Shown here in pieces: positions 16,942-25,625 of a DNA stretch of 64,000 bases. Made by a program: the position numbers and the translations under genes. The stretch is taken from the NCBI RefSeq assembly GCF_026012015.1, contig NZ_BRXR01000001.1, positions 3,322,728 to 3,386,727 of the forward strand, read 5' to 3'. The DNA is from Clostridium omnivorum (GTDB lineage: Bacteria; Bacillota; Clostridia; Clostridiales; Clostridiaceae). Every line of letters starts with the position of its first letter. The first letter of the stretch is position 1. Below the pieces are notes generated by a model. That model saw only the letters and a list, made by a program, of their open reading frames with translations, ran no database searches and was not told the origin of the DNA.

Positions 16942-17727
16942 CTAAACGTTAGTATTTACATCTTCAAGCTTTAATCTATCTTTAGGACTTAACATACTTA
17001 CAAGCTTTTCTTGGATAGCTTTTGGATTTTTTCCTTCTTGAATTGCTAAAATGCCTTCCAGCATTATTTGCATAATAGCAACTTCTTCATGTGATTTTCT
17101 TTTTAATCTAGATGAGAATGGGTGCCAAACAACGTAACCAAAGAAAATTCCATATAGAGTAGCTATAAATGCTGAAGCTATTGATTCTCCAAGTTTTTCA
17201 GTATTGCTTAAATTTCCAAGGGCACCTATAAGACCTATAGCTGCACCCATAACACCAAGAGTAGGAGAAGCTCCGCCTGCGGTTGAAAAAATTGAAGCAC
17301 CTGTTTTGTGTCTTTCTTCCATAGCTTCAATTTCATCAGTTAGAACTTGTCTAATATACTCCGGCTCATTACCGTCAACTATCATTTCTATTCCTTTTTT
17401 CATGAATTTATTTTCAAGCTCTTGTGCTCTTCCTTCTAGTGATAATAGTCCATTTTTTCTGGTCTGCTGAGCCATATCAACAATTAGATTAATTATTTCT
17501 ACGGGATCTTCTTTAGCCTTGTCCTTAAAAAGAACTCCGAATAATTTTGGAATATTAAGAAATTCACTTTTTGGGAAAGAATTCATTACTGCTGCCATAG
17601 TACCAACAAGAATTACCATTACAGCTTCACCATTAACTAGTATAGCTGCACTTACACCCTTTAAAAACAATCCTGTAACAACTGCAATAAATCCCATGAC
17701 TAAACCAACTAATAAGAATATATCCAT
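16942..17727 (-). CDS. motA: Flagellar stator protein MotA
   Basis: 261 residues with four membrane helices. The motif 'GASIFSTAGGASPTLGVMGAAIGLI' carries the conserved Pro near the ion channel, and 'IFFGYVVWHPF' lies near the last helix. The cytoplasmic loop (about 85-150) carries charged residues that contact FliG. First gene of motA-motB-marR, behind a SigD-like promoter. Confidence 0.95.
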   Translation of the reverse strand: MDIFLLVGLVMGFIAVVTGLFLKGVSAAILVNGEAVMVILVGTMAAVMNSFPKSEFLNIPKLFGVLFKDKAKEDPVEIINLIVDMAQQTRKNGLLSLEGRAQELENKFMKKGIEMIVDGNEPEYIRQVLTDEIEAMEERHKTGASIFSTAGGASPTLGVMGAAIGLIGALGNLSNTEKLGESIASAFIATLYGIFFGYVVWHPFSSRLKRKSHEEVAIMQIMLEGILAIQEGKNPKAIQEKLVSMLSPKDRLKLEDVNTNV

Positions 17728-17828
17728 TTTTCCACCTCAATTTACAAAATGATATGTGAAGCATGTCGAGTTATATACTAATTTGTAAGTATCACATATT
17801 AAGTATATTAACACATTAATTATCATAT

Positions 17829-17946
17829 GAAAACTATCTTGTGATAGGTTTTTTTATAGCCCTCTAAAACTGAAAAATCATCTCCTTCTTAAGCACCTAG
17901 CAACACAGACATATTTTATATATCGAATTAATATTAAAAAGCTTTA
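17829..17946 (-). promoter_or_regulatory. SigD (FliA)-type promoter and leader hairpin of motAB
   Basis: Minus strand: TAAA (17943-17946), 15-base spacer, TTCGATAT (17920-17927), close to the motility sigma consensus TAAA-N15-GCCGATAT. The leader of about 190 bases holds a small hairpin (arms around 17829-17837 and 17842-17850). A GAAGGAG directly abutting a 5-codon ATG frame (M-I-F-Q-F) near 17872-17888 may be chance. The rest of 17728-18036 is AT-rich and holds the upstream region of the plus-strand gene at 18037. Confidence 0.65.
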
Positions 17947-18036
17947 AAGAAGAAAATGAAATAACATATAATTGTCTAAATCTAGTTATACTAAGTTTAT
18001 ATATAAAATTAATATAACTATTTTGGAGGTATTAAT

Positions 18037-18405
18037 ATGGAAAATAACAATGAAAGCTTAAACTTTAAAATAAATCCTGATGACTTTACAATTAAATTAA
18101 ATGATGAATTCTTTGACCCTGAAGCAGAAGTTCCAGTGGATCAGGCTCATTTACTAAGGATGAACATAAATAAAAATGATGTACAGACAAATGCTCCAGT
18201 AGAGCAAATTCAAAAGGAAGCGCAAGAAGAGGCAGGACCTAATATAAAAATTGAAGTGACCAAATCAGGTGCAGAAGTTAACATAAATACAAAAAAAGTA
18301 CCAAATCAGTGTAGCACTGAGAAGAATAGTAACAATAAGGCTATTTTGGGTGCTCTTATAGCTGTAGCAGGTATATTAATGTTTTATTCTCATAGGAGAA
18401 GATAA
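18037..18405 (+). CDS. Small tail-anchored protein of unknown function
   Basis: 122 residues, start preceded by TTTTGGAGG. The N-terminal 95 residues are acidic and hydrophilic with repeated 'NINKN', 'NIKIEV' and 'VNINTKK' stretches. A single hydrophobic helix near the C-terminus ('AILGALIAVAGILMFY', about 101-117) is followed by HRRR, a positive stop that places the tail in the cytoplasm. No sortase motif and no known domain recognised. Short single-gene unit between motAB and mraY. Confidence 0.65.
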   Translation: MENNNESLNFKINPDDFTIKLNDEFFDPEAEVPVDQAHLLRMNINKNDVQTNAPVEQIQKEAQEEAGPNIKIEVTKSGAEVNINTKKVPNQCSTEKNSNNKAILGALIAVAGILMFYSHRRR

Positions 18406-18422
18406 GTTAAGTTAAAATAAAT

Positions 18423-18450
18423 AAAGCGGTGATATGTGAAATCATCGCTT
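18423..18450. terminator. Hairpin terminator between the tail-anchored gene and mraY
   Basis: AAGCGGTGAT / ATCATCGCTT stem with a 7-base loop between two convergent genes. Tails are only moderately T-rich. Confidence 0.65.
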
Positions 18451-18467
18451 AAATTATATGTACTTTT

Positions 18468-19436
18468 TTATACTGGAATTCTTAATGCTAAAAATGCTAT
18501 AAAGCAAAATATTACAGTGATAATTGAAAATACTGATACAATTTTGGTTTCATCCCAACCACTGAGTTCATAGTGAAAATGTATTGGACTCATCTTGAAG
18601 AGCCTTTTGCCACGGAGTTTGAAGGAGGAAACTTGTAATACTACTGATAGTATTTCAACGACATAAATTATTCCAACTAAAAGTATGATTAGGGGAAGCT
18701 TTAATATCATAGCAACAGTAGCTACAGCACCACCTAAGGCTAATGATCCTGTATCTCCCATAAATACCCTGGCAGGATACATGTTAAACTTTAAAAATCC
18801 AGCTACAGCACCTACAACTGAAGTACAAAATATACATAGACTATAGTGCCCAAGTCCAAAGCTCAAGGTTGCAAAAAAGGTCATTATTAATAGGTTAATT
18901 GTTGCCGCTAAACCATCTAAGCCATCGGTAAGATTTGCACCATTGGTAGTACAAGCGAAATAGAAAATTATAAAAGGCAAATACCACACGTCCAATTGAA
19001 TACTTTTGCTGGAAAATGGAATTAAAATACTTGTACCATATCCTAGAATATAGCAAGTATAGTAAGCTAGCCCGGCAGAAAAAATAACAAGCAGCAGCAT
19101 CTTTTGATAAGCTCTAAGACCTAAGTTTTTTTTTCGTACTGCTTTCATGGCATCATCTAAAAATCCTATAAATCCAAAGCCTAAAAGGCCGAGAAGTGCT
19201 ATTATACCTTCGTTTCTTATATTTTTAGTCATTAATAGCAATGTAATTATTATTGAGAGTATAAAAATAATACCTCCAAAGGTAGGTGTTCCTGATTTTT
19301 TTTGATGATGCTCTGGCTCTTCTTCCCTAATATGCTGTCCAAGTTTTAATAGACCTAAAGATGGAATTAAAAGGGTTCCAACAATAAGTGAAATCAAAAA
19401 TGATACAAGCACTGTTAGTATAATCATTCCGTTCAC
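18468..19436 (-). CDS. mraY: Phospho-N-acetylmuramoyl-pentapeptide-transferase MraY
   Basis: 322 residues, about 10 membrane helices, GTG start seven bases after AAGGAGG. MraY signatures are complete: '[10 protein letters not shown]', the Asp pair in 'GFLDD', '[11 protein letters not shown]', '[12 protein letters not shown]' and the cytoplasmic 'SPIHFHYEL' His motif. It transfers phospho-MurNAc-pentapeptide from UDP to undecaprenyl phosphate, giving lipid I. It stands alone here; MraY is normally inside the mur/fts cluster, so this may be a relocated or second copy. Confidence 0.95.
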   Translation of the reverse strand: MNGMIILTVLVSFLISLIVGTLLIPSLGLLKLGQHIREEEPEHHQKKSGTPTFGGIIFILSIIITLLLMTKNIRNEGIIALLGLLGFGFIGFLDDAMKAVRKKNLGLRAYQKMLLLVIFSAGLAYYTCYILGYGTSILIPFSSKSIQLDVWYLPFIIFYFACTTNGANLTDGLDGLAATINLLIMTFFATLSFGLGHYSLCIFCTSVVGAVAGFLKFNMYPARVFMGDTGSLALGGAVATVAMILKLPLIILLVGIIYVVEILSVVLQVSSFKLRGKRLFKMSPIHFHYELSGWDETKIVSVFSIITVIFCFIAFLALRIPV

Positions 19437-19626
19437 AACAGTACCTCCTTAATAATTTATTTTGAACGCAAAGCTTATGCTCTATAAAATTAGTTCTTCT
19501 TTATTATAAATATATGATTTGAATCTTAGATGTATTTTCAATTTATTGAATAAAATTCATAACTTTGATTTTTAGGTTTAGCTTGTAGAACCTGTGGGAA
19601 AGCTTTAAATATAAGGGACTATGTGG

Positions 19627-19695
19627 TATAATTTGTATTAAAATTATATTTTTTATTTTTAAAGGCTGTCACCACTTTTCAATAAATTGAAAGTG
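19627..19695 (+). promoter_or_regulatory. -10 element and inverted repeat upstream of the 19727 gene
   Basis: A TATAAT at 19627-19632 has no good -35. Downstream, CACTTTTCAAT and ATTGAAAGTG (19673-19695) form an inverted repeat with a 2-base centre and one bulge. It lies in the leader of a gene for a DNA-binding-like protein, so it could be an autoregulatory operator. Confidence 0.4.
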
Positions 19696-19726
19696 ATAGA
19701 ACTTTTTTTCGAAGGGATGAATTGTA

Positions 19727-20734
19727 TTGTTTGATGTTCAGTGGGAAGAAGAGCTTTTATGCAATGTTAAAAGGAATATTATTTGGACACTTGAAAAAAA
19801 TTATAACAACAATCAAACTTTAATGGCAAAGGATTTGAATATAAAAACAAATACGTTATATACCTATATAAACACTGATACTAAGCCATCCTTGACCTTT
19901 ATATGCAAGCTGTGCAGCAGAGCAAATATTGAACTAGAAGCCTTTATTTATGAGGATCTAGGTAACATCGATAAGAAGATTAAAAACAAAGAAATTATTA
20001 AACAAATATATAATAGGTTTAAGGGGACTTACTACACATACTTTTTTGTCATAGATTCAAACTCTCTAAAAGAAGGCTTAGTTCAGGAGGCAATATTGCA
20101 AATAAGCGAAAAGGGAGTAGCTAATTTTGAAATATTGCATTCAAACAAGGTGTTTTCAGGAGGGTTAATAGTATCAGATGAAATAGTATACTTCGATCTT
20201 AAAAGTGCAAAGGAAAAAATAAATATAACTGTAAAAAACCCAGGTAAAAATATTAGAGAAAAGTATCTTGGAGGCGTTGGAATAACAAATATTTCATCTC
20301 CAGAGGATAACAGAATACCAAGTGCACAAAAGATTGTTATAAGTGCAGAGAGAATACCTATAGATAAGTACTTTATTGCTTTAAGCGAGTTTTTATCTAT
20401 AGATATGAGCTTTAAAATAAGAAAAAAATTTCTCCTTGAGATTTTTAGTGAAAAGTTAAACATAAGTTCTGAAAAATATGAAAAACTAAAGGTACTGCTT
20501 CAAAATAATAAAATCTCAGATGAAGGAAAAGTAAAAATTGGTGAGAAGCAATTGAACTTTATTCAATGGGTTTTAGATAAAGAAGAGTTTACAATTTTTA
20601 AAAGCACAATTGAGGAATCTCATGATCCTAAGGATATAGTAAGACCAAATGGCATAAAGGTTAATCTTGAAGAGGATAAAATGCTGTATAGGTTTATAAA
20701 GAATGAATTTAGTTTTTGCAATCATTGTGAGTAA
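19727..20734 (+). CDS. Putative helix-turn-helix regulator with an uncharacterised C-terminal domain
   Basis: 335 residues, TTG start behind GAAGGGATGA. The N-terminal 65 residues look like a Cro/C1-type helix-turn-helix: 'NNNQTLMAKDLNIKTNTLYTYI' region followed by 'KPSLTFICKLCSRANIELE'. The rest is mixed alpha/beta ('GTYYTYFFVIDSN', 'GLIVSDEIVYFDL') and unknown to me. It ends in CNHC. It might sense a small molecule or protein partner. Single gene upstream of glnS. The regulator role is inference. Confidence 0.6.
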   Translation: MFDVQWEEELLCNVKRNIIWTLEKNYNNNQTLMAKDLNIKTNTLYTYINTDTKPSLTFICKLCSRANIELEAFIYEDLGNIDKKIKNKEIIKQIYNRFKGTYYTYFFVIDSNSLKEGLVQEAILQISEKGVANFEILHSNKVFSGGLIVSDEIVYFDLKSAKEKINITVKNPGKNIREKYLGGVGITNISSPEDNRIPSAQKIVISAERIPIDKYFIALSEFLSIDMSFKIRKKFLLEIFSEKLNISSEKYEKLKVLLQNNKISDEGKVKIGEKQLNFIQWVLDKEEFTIFKSTIEESHDPKDIVRPNGIKVNLEEDKMLYRFIKNEFSFCNHCE

Positions 20735-20843
20735 AATTAAGTCTGATTTTATACTATATTAGCATGTTAGCTATTTCTATGGTAGAAAAACATGTATTTT
20801 TATGGTATATTTATAAAAAAGTAAAGAAAAAGGAATGAGTGTA

Positions 20844-22499
20844 ATGGAAGAAAAAAATACTTCATCTAACTTTATTAAAAATATCGTAATTGAAGATTTA
20901 GAATCAGGAAAACACAAGGAAATAATAACTCGATTTCCACCAGAGCCAAATGGATACCTACATATAGGCCATGCTAAATCTATAGTATTAAACTTTGAAC
21001 TTGCAGATGAGTTTAAAGGTAAAACTAATCTTCGTTTTGATGATACAAATCCAGTAAAAGAGGATACTGAATATGTTGAATCCATTGAAGAAGATGTAAG
21101 ATGGCTCGGTTTTGAATGGGAAAATTTACACTTTGCTTCAAGCTATTTTGAAGAAATGTATAATAGAGCAGTGCACCTTATCAAAAAGGGTAAGGCTTAT
21201 GTTTGTGACCTTTCAGGCGATGAAATAAAAGAATACAGAGGAACACTGACTAAACCAGGAAAAGAAAGTCCATATAGAAATAGAACTGTAGAAGAAAATA
21301 TAGACTTATTTGAAAGAATGAGAAAAGGCGAATTTAAAGATGGTGAAAAGGTTCTAAGGGCTAAAATTGATATGGCTTCACCAAATATAAATATGAGAGA
21401 TCCAATTATATATCGTATAGCACATGCATCTCATCATAAAACAGGAGACAAATGGTGCATATACCCAATGTACGACTTTGCTCACCCAATTGAAGATGCA
21501 ATTGAAGGCATAACTCACTCTATTTGTACACTTGAATTTGAAGACCATCGTCCACTATACGATTGGGTTGTTAATGAATGTGAAATGGAAAGTAAACCAA
21601 GACAAATTGAGTTTGCAAGATTAAATATAACAAATACAGTAATGAGTAAGAGAAAGCTTAAAGCTCTAGTGGATGCAAAGGTAGTTGATGGATGGGATGA
21701 CCCACGTATGCCTACTATCGCTGGACTTAGAAGAAAGGGCTACACTCCAGAAGCAATAAGAAACTTCTGCAGAGAAATTGGAGTTGCTAAGAGCAATAGT
21801 ACTGTAGATTCTCAAATGCTTGAGCACTTTATAAGAGAGGATTTACAGATGAAGGCTCCAAGAACTATGTCTATATTAAAACCACTTAAGGTTGTTATAA
21901 CAAATTATCCAGAAAATCAAGTGGAGATGTTTACTGTAGAAAACAATCCAGATGATCCAGGTATGGGAACAAGAGAAGTGCCATTTTCAAGAGAAATATA
22001 TATAGAACAGGATGACTTTATGGAAGTGCCTCCTAAGAAATACTTCAGGCTTTTCCCTGGAAACGAAGTGAGATTAAAGAGTGCATACTTCATAAAGTGT
22101 AATGACTTTGTTAAGGATGAAGCTGGAAATGTAGTAGAAGTTCACTGTACTTATGATCCAGAAACAAAGAGCGGTTCAGGCTTCACTGGAAGAAAGGTTA
22201 AGGGAACAATTCACTGGGTAGATGCTAATTCTGCAGTTTCAGCAGAATTTAGATTATTTGAGCCTTTAATCCTTGATGAAGAAGACGAAGATGGAAAGAC
22301 TTTCCTTGAGCAAGTAAATCCGAATTCCATGGAAGTACTTCAAGGCTTTGTAGAACCACAAATGAAGAATGCAAAACCACAAGAGAAGTTCCAATTCTTC
22401 AGACATGGATATTTTAATGTAGACCCTAAATATACAACACCAGAAAAGCCAGTATTCAACAGAATAGTATCCTTAAAGAGTTCCTTTAAGATAGGTTAA
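20844..22499 (+). CDS. glnS: Glutaminyl-tRNA synthetase
   Basis: About 551 residues. Class Ia catalytic core with '[16 protein letters not shown]' (HIGH motif about 38-42), 'RFDDTNP', and a KMSKS variant 'VMSKRKL'. The C-terminal beta-barrel anticodon-binding domain has 'VHWVDA'-like and '[10 protein letters not shown]' ends. The 'HIGHAKS' and 'DDTNP' forms distinguish GlnRS from GltX. I prefer ATG 20844 (AAAGGA nine bases upstream) over ATG 20835. It charges tRNA-Gln directly, so this organism need not rely only on GatCAB amidation. Confidence 0.95.
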   Translation: MEEKNTSSNFIKNIVIEDLESGKHKEIITRFPPEPNGYLHIGHAKSIVLNFELADEFKGKTNLRFDDTNPVKEDTEYVESIEEDVRWLGFEWENLHFASSYFEEMYNRAVHLIKKGKAYVCDLSGDEIKEYRGTLTKPGKESPYRNRTVEENIDLFERMRKGEFKDGEKVLRAKIDMASPNINMRDPIIYRIAHASHHKTGDKWCIYPMYDFAHPIEDAIEGITHSICTLEFEDHRPLYDWVVNECEMESKPRQIEFARLNITNTVMSKRKLKALVDAKVVDGWDDPRMPTIAGLRRKGYTPEAIRNFCREIGVAKSNSTVDSQMLEHFIREDLQMKAPRTMSILKPLKVVITNYPENQVEMFTVENNPDDPGMGTREVPFSREIYIEQDDFMEVPPKKYFRLFPGNEVRLKSAYFIKCNDFVKDEAGNVVEVHCTYDPETKSGSGFTGRKVKGTIHWVDANSAVSAEFRLFEPLILDEEDEDGKTFLEQVNPNSMEVLQGFVEPQMKNAKPQEKFQFFRHGYFNVDPKYTTPEKPVFNRIVSLKSSFKIG

Positions 22500-22503
22500 T
22501 AAT

Positions 22504-22540
22504 AAAAGCAGTACTGATTTTAAATTAGTACTGCTTTTTT
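22504..22540 (+). terminator. Terminator after glnS
   Basis: AAGCAGTACT / AGTACTGCTT stem followed by a T6 run. Confidence 0.9.
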
Positions 22541-22559
22541 ATTTTTTTGCAAAAAACTA

Positions 22560-22616
22560 TTGCATAAGAACAAATGTTTGTATATAATAAGAATATAGCA
22601 AATGAAACAAATGTTC
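22560..22616 (+). promoter_or_regulatory. Promoter with two LexA (SOS) boxes
   Basis: TTGCAT (22560-22565), 17-base spacer, TATAAT (22583-22588). The spacer contains GAACAAATGTTT (22568-22579). A second site, AAACAAATGTTC (22605-22616), reads GAACATTTGTTT on the other strand. Both match the clostridial LexA box GAAC-N4-GTTT exactly. One lies between -35 and -10 and the other just after the expected start, the classic arrangement for tight repression and DNA-damage induction. Confidence 0.75.
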
Positions 22617-22714
22617 GTATTTAATAAATGATAAAATTTATTAAAAATATTAGGAATAATCCTTGCAGATATGGAATATAAATTATCTATACACAGGAAA
22701 AGGGGGATATTAAC

Positions 22715-22882
22715 ATGTACAATAGTGAATTAAGAGGAATAGCAATGAATACAAAGGAATTAAAGGATATAGCAATTTTCTTTAAGAAAAGGGGCATTTC
22801 ACCAACAATAATGGAATTGTGCAGCAAGTCTTTTGCTAGTTTATATCTTCAGCAGTATAGAACAGAACACATACATTCTTAA
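22715..22882 (+). CDS. 55-residue protein, predicted SOS-regulated
   Basis: ORF of 55 codons behind AAAAGGGGGAT, with start ATG 22715 and stop TAA at 22880-22882. It is hydrophilic and probably helical: 'ELRGIAMNTKELKDIAIFFK' then 'ISPTIMELCSKSFASLYLQQ'. There is no transmembrane segment and no family I recognise. It is controlled by a promoter carrying two LexA-like boxes, so it may be a small DNA-damage-induced inhibitor (for example of division or of an enzyme). That function is inference from the promoter alone. Confidence 0.65.
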   Translation: MYNSELRGIAMNTKELKDIAIFFKKRGISPTIMELCSKSFASLYLQQYRTEHIHS

Positions 22883-22909
22883 TATAATAGATTTACAGTT
22901 ATAAAAAAC

Positions 22910-22940
22910 AGCCATAGGATATAAAATATCTTATGGCTTT
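22910..22940. terminator. Bidirectional terminator between the SOS peptide and the acetyltransferase
   Basis: AGCCATA-GGATAT and ATATC-TTATGGCT arms, with T-rich flank on the plus side and A-rich flank (T-rich on minus) on the other. Confidence 0.7.
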
Positions 22941-22960
22941 CTTTATTCATGCAATAAAGT

Positions 22961-23503
22961 TTATTTATTTCCCATTTTACCTAAAAGTAGTGAGTCATAA
23001 TATTTTCCTTCTATAAAAAAGTGGTCTTTTAGACGCCCCTCTAATACATATCCATTCTTTTCTAGGATTCTAGCAGAGCCGATATTTGCATCTACTACTG
23101 TGGCATGCAGCTTATGCAGATTGAGTGCTTCAAAGGCAAAATCACTTACTAAAGCAACGCTTTCAGTTCCATAGCCTTTACCCCAATGATTTTTATGAAA
23201 TACATAACCTATTTCAGCCTGATTTGCTTCCTTATCAAAATTGAAAAGCATAACTGTTCCTATAACTTCACCAGTTGTTCTTGATACAACAGAAGCATAT
23301 AAATGAGTGCCTGCAACCTCACGGTCTATCATTGTTTGAGTGTACTCCTGAGTTTCATTCAAAGTTTTCATTAAGTTCCAACCTATAAAGCGCTTAACAT
23401 CTTTATCAGATGCATAGCTGTGTATAGCTTCTGCATCATTTATACTTAGTGCTTTAAAGTAAACATTTTTTCCTTCTAGTGAGTGAAATAAACTTGTATC
23501 CAT
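22961..23503 (-). CDS. GNAT family N-acetyltransferase (RimJ/RimL-like)
   Basis: 180 residues with AAGGAGAC upstream. The GNAT fold is seen in 'LYASVVSRTTGEVIGTVMLF', the acetyl-CoA loop 'GYVFHKNHWGKGYGTESV' (Q/RxxGxG/A form), 'LNLHKLHATVVDANIGSARILEKNGYVLEG' and the C-terminal 'YYDSLLLG'. RimJ/L-type enzymes acetylate protein N-termini or small amines such as polyamines. The target is unknown. Single-gene unit. Confidence 0.85.
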   Translation of the reverse strand: MDTSLFHSLEGKNVYFKALSINDAEAIHSYASDKDVKRFIGWNLMKTLNETQEYTQTMIDREVAGTHLYASVVSRTTGEVIGTVMLFNFDKEANQAEIGYVFHKNHWGKGYGTESVALVSDFAFEALNLHKLHATVVDANIGSARILEKNGYVLEGRLKDHFFIEGKYYDSLLLGKMGNK

Positions 23504-23601
23504 ATTATTGTGTCTCCTTAACTATCAATTAATATTGTAATAGAATTGTGGACTAATTTATTATCATTATACCTTTTGTGTAATGAATTTACTATCATTG
23601 A

Positions 23602-24624
23602 TTATATTACAAATATAATTACATAGTATACAAGCATAATTGCTATTCCAAGAGGAATACCGAGTTTGATCCATTCACTGCTTTGGATTTTTAGCTTACC
23701 AGCAGAAATAATATTAGGGATATTTCCTGGTATCATCATTCCTCCACTAATTAGCAGTCCCATTAGAACGGCTTTAACTTGTGTTTCAGTCATTTTTGTA
23801 CTTATTTCAGCTGCAGCTAAGGTTGCATTGTCAAGAACAGCTGAGGACATATTAACCCAATATAAATAGCGAGTATCAAGAGGAAGGATATAATTATCAA
23901 TTATTGGCTTGAAACCTTCTCCAAGCAGTTCAAGGGCGATAATAAATAAGAATATTTTCAGTGCTCTAATAACTATTACTGAATTGGTCTCTTCTACAAC
24001 TATTTCATCTGCAGGATCTATTTCCTTTTTCTGTTGGATTCCAAAACCTGCTCCAATAACTCCTAGAACTAGTATTCCTGGTATAATATAAATTCCAAAC
24101 TCATTTAAAAGAAACCAAAAGCTTGCACCCAGCTTAGAAACCACGATTGTTGATAGTGGTTCACCTATTGGGGTTAATACTGCTCCAAGTCCAATTGAGA
24201 AACAGGCAACTATATCTATTTTAATTTTATTACTTCTATCTATTGGAAGAAGACTTATGATTTCTACTAAAAGCAGGGCAGCAATAATTGCAGTTACAAT
24301 ACTTGATAAAAGGCCAATTATAACTATTAAAAGGAATATAAACACCTTAAGAGGAATACGTCGTAATATGTATTCCATTGCTCCTTCAATATAGTCATTT
24401 AGCCTTTTAAATAAAAAGCCTCCAACTAATACTGCAAATGCAATTATATACATGAATTTATTCTCAGCAATTTTAAGGAGAAGTTCCCCATTTAAAGATC
24501 CAGAAGTAATAGATGCTGCAACACCCACTAAAAATAGAAAAATTTCAAGATTTTTTTCTACTTTCTTTGATGCTATGGGTAATACAAAAGTTATTAATAA
24601 AAGTAAAGCTAATATATAAAACAT
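23602..24624 (-). CDS. DUF1646 family membrane transporter (probable cation/Na+ exporter)
   Basis: 340 residues with about 10 hydrophobic helices. 'GLGAVLTPIGEPLSTIVVSKLG' and 'GNIPNIISAGKLKI' are paired discontinuous-helix motifs of ion-transporter-superfamily antiporters, and 'AVLDNATLAAAEI' is the DUF1646 hallmark. Good ribosome binding site (AGGAGG). It shares a transcript with a 42-aa membrane peptide and a leader resembling the DUF1646 RNA motif, reported to be a Na+-sensing riboswitch. That context points to sodium export when Na+ is high. Confidence 0.85.
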   Translation of the reverse strand: MFYILALLLLITFVLPIASKKVEKNLEIFLFLVGVAASITSGSLNGELLLKIAENKFMYIIAFAVLVGGFLFKRLNDYIEGAMEYILRRIPLKVFIFLLIVIIGLLSSIVTAIIAALLLVEIISLLPIDRSNKIKIDIVACFSIGLGAVLTPIGEPLSTIVVSKLGASFWFLLNEFGIYIIPGILVLGVIGAGFGIQQKKEIDPADEIVVEETNSVIVIRALKIFLFIIALELLGEGFKPIIDNYILPLDTRYLYWVNMSSAVLDNATLAAAEISTKMTETQVKAVLMGLLISGGMMIPGNIPNIISAGKLKIQSSEWIKLGIPLGIAIMLVYYVIIFVI

Positions 24625-24644
24625 AATTTAAACCTCCTATTGTA

Positions 24645-24687
24645 GGGTATATTAAATTAAGCCCAGTATCCTTAATTTAATATACCC
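24645..24687 (-). repeat. Perfect 17-bp inverted repeat between the small peptide gene and the DUF1646 gene
   Basis: Arms 24645-24661 and 24671-24687 are exactly complementary with a 9-base loop, ending a few bases before the AGGAGG of the transporter. There is no U-tract, so it is not a standard terminator. It may set the ratio of the two products, protect the RNA, or be a processing site. Confidence 0.8.
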
Positions 24688-24705
24688 AAGAATCATAAAA
24701 TGAAC

Positions 24706-24834
24706 TTACTTTTCGTTTTGATTTTTTTGTTTTTCATTCTTTTCAGATTGTTTTGGAAAAATAAAATTAAAATATACGAAACCTATAACTATTGCTGCGA
24801 CAGGAATAATTATAATTAAATTACTTACATCCAT
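24706..24834 (-). CDS. 42-residue single-span membrane peptide upstream of the DUF1646 transporter
   Basis: ATG 24832-24834 with AAGGAGG seven bases upstream; stop at 24706-24708. The peptide has one hydrophobic helix ('NLIIIIIPVAAIVIGFVYF' pattern, about residues 5-24) and a very hydrophilic Lys/Asn/Gln/Glu tail. It sits between the riboswitch terminator and the transporter, so it is co-regulated. A role as a small subunit or regulator of the transporter is likely but inferred. No known family recognised. Confidence 0.75.
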   Translation of the reverse strand: MDVSNLIIIIPVAAIVIGFVYFNFIFPKQSEKNEKQKNQNEK

Positions 24835-24885
24835 ATGATTACCTCCTTGTAAAATTAGCCAATAAGTTAAAACACTGGGAAACAA

Positions 24886-24925
24886 AAAAATAAAAAGGCG
24901 GAAAACTCAAATAAGAGTTTCCCAC
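24886..24925 (-). terminator. Terminator of the DUF1646 leader (riboswitch platform)
   Basis: Minus strand: GGtGGGAAACTC / GAGTTTtCCgCC stem (24897-24925) followed by TTTTTATTTTTTT, upstream of both genes. Its 5' arm overlaps the 3' conserved part of the aptamer. Confidence 0.85.
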
Positions 24926-24975
24926 CCTAGAAACAAATTTCTTGGAATCAAACTTAAGTTTGTCCAACCGAAAAA
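24915..24975 (-). promoter_or_regulatory. DUF1646-motif (Na+-I type) riboswitch candidate
   Basis: Minus strand: CGGTTGGACAAACTTAAGTTTG, then ATTCCAAGAAA, then GTTTCTAGGGTGG, with GTTTCT and AGAAA-type pairing and an AAACTTAAGTTT hairpin. It precedes a terminator and a DUF1646 gene, the defining context of the DUF1646 RNA motif, later described as a Na+ riboswitch. Class assigned from context and remembered consensus; boundaries approximate. Confidence 0.65.
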
Positions 24976-24996
24976 AATATTAAACTTTATATAAAT

Positions 24997-25025
24997 AATA
25001 TAACATAAAATTGATGTAGATTCAA
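24997..25025 (-). promoter_or_regulatory. Promoter of the DUF1646 operon
   Basis: Minus strand: TTGAAT (25020-25025), 17-base spacer, TATATT (24997-25002), just upstream of the riboswitch. Confidence 0.6.
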
Positions 25026-25056
25026 ATTAGTATTAGTTACATTTTTGTTAATCTAA

Positions 25057-25566
25057 TTATTTAACTAATTCCCAATAAATTAAACACTTATCTCTATTTA
25101 TTTCTTTCATGCCTGCTTTTTCTAATATTGAAGCTGAAGGTTTATTTTCTACTAAACAATCTGCTTTAATTATATTCACGCTTTCTTGAGAAAGTGTCCA
25201 ATCCATAATAGCCCTTAATGCCTCATACCCATATCCCTTTGCTCTCTCATCTGCTATTAACCCGAAGCCTATTTCCACTTCGCCTTTTTCATCAGGCTTA
25301 CCATGAAAACCGATGTCACCTATAACTTTGAAATTATCCTTTTTTACAATCATCCAAAACTCAAAACCGCTTGGAACTTTATCTTTTTCTAATGATTTAT
25401 TTATAATTGGCAATATGTCCATAGTATCATCTGTAGGCCATGCTCCATCTGTTACAATGCCAAGCTTTTCAAGCTGGTCAGTTTTCCTCTGCATTAAAGA
25501 TCTAGTTATATCTAAGGTTACTGGTATAAGTACTAATCTCTCTGTTCTAATGTTTTCTAAGCTCAT
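25057..25566 (-). CDS. GNAT family N-acetyltransferase
   Basis: About 169 residues from ATG 25564-25566, after GGTAGGAAAAG; an in-frame TTG lies at 25584. 'IRTERLVLIPVT' at the N-terminus, 'VIGDIGFHG', 'EVEIGFGLIADERAKGYGYEAL' (acetyl-CoA loop) and 'ENKPSASILEKAGM' are typical of RimJ/RimL-type acetyltransferases. It is distinct in sequence from the other acetyltransferase 2 kb away. Substrate unknown. Confidence 0.85.
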   Translation of the reverse strand: MSLENIRTERLVLIPVTLDITRSLMQRKTDQLEKLGIVTDGAWPTDDTMDILPIINKSLEKDKVPSGFEFWMIVKKDNFKVIGDIGFHGKPDEKGEVEIGFGLIADERAKGYGYEALRAIMDWTLSQESVNIIKADCLVENKPSASILEKAGMKEINRDKCLIYWELVK

Positions 25567-25625
25567 TCTTTTCCTACCTTTCAAATCATCCTATTTTGCT
25601 TAAATAGTGCTTTATCATAGTTTTT

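Noticed and set aside
17829-17853. Plus-strand terminator-like hairpin with T7 between motA and the tail-anchored gene
   Set aside because: No plus-strand gene ends before it. I treat it as a leader hairpin of the minus-strand motAB transcript, though an antisense RNA cannot be excluded.
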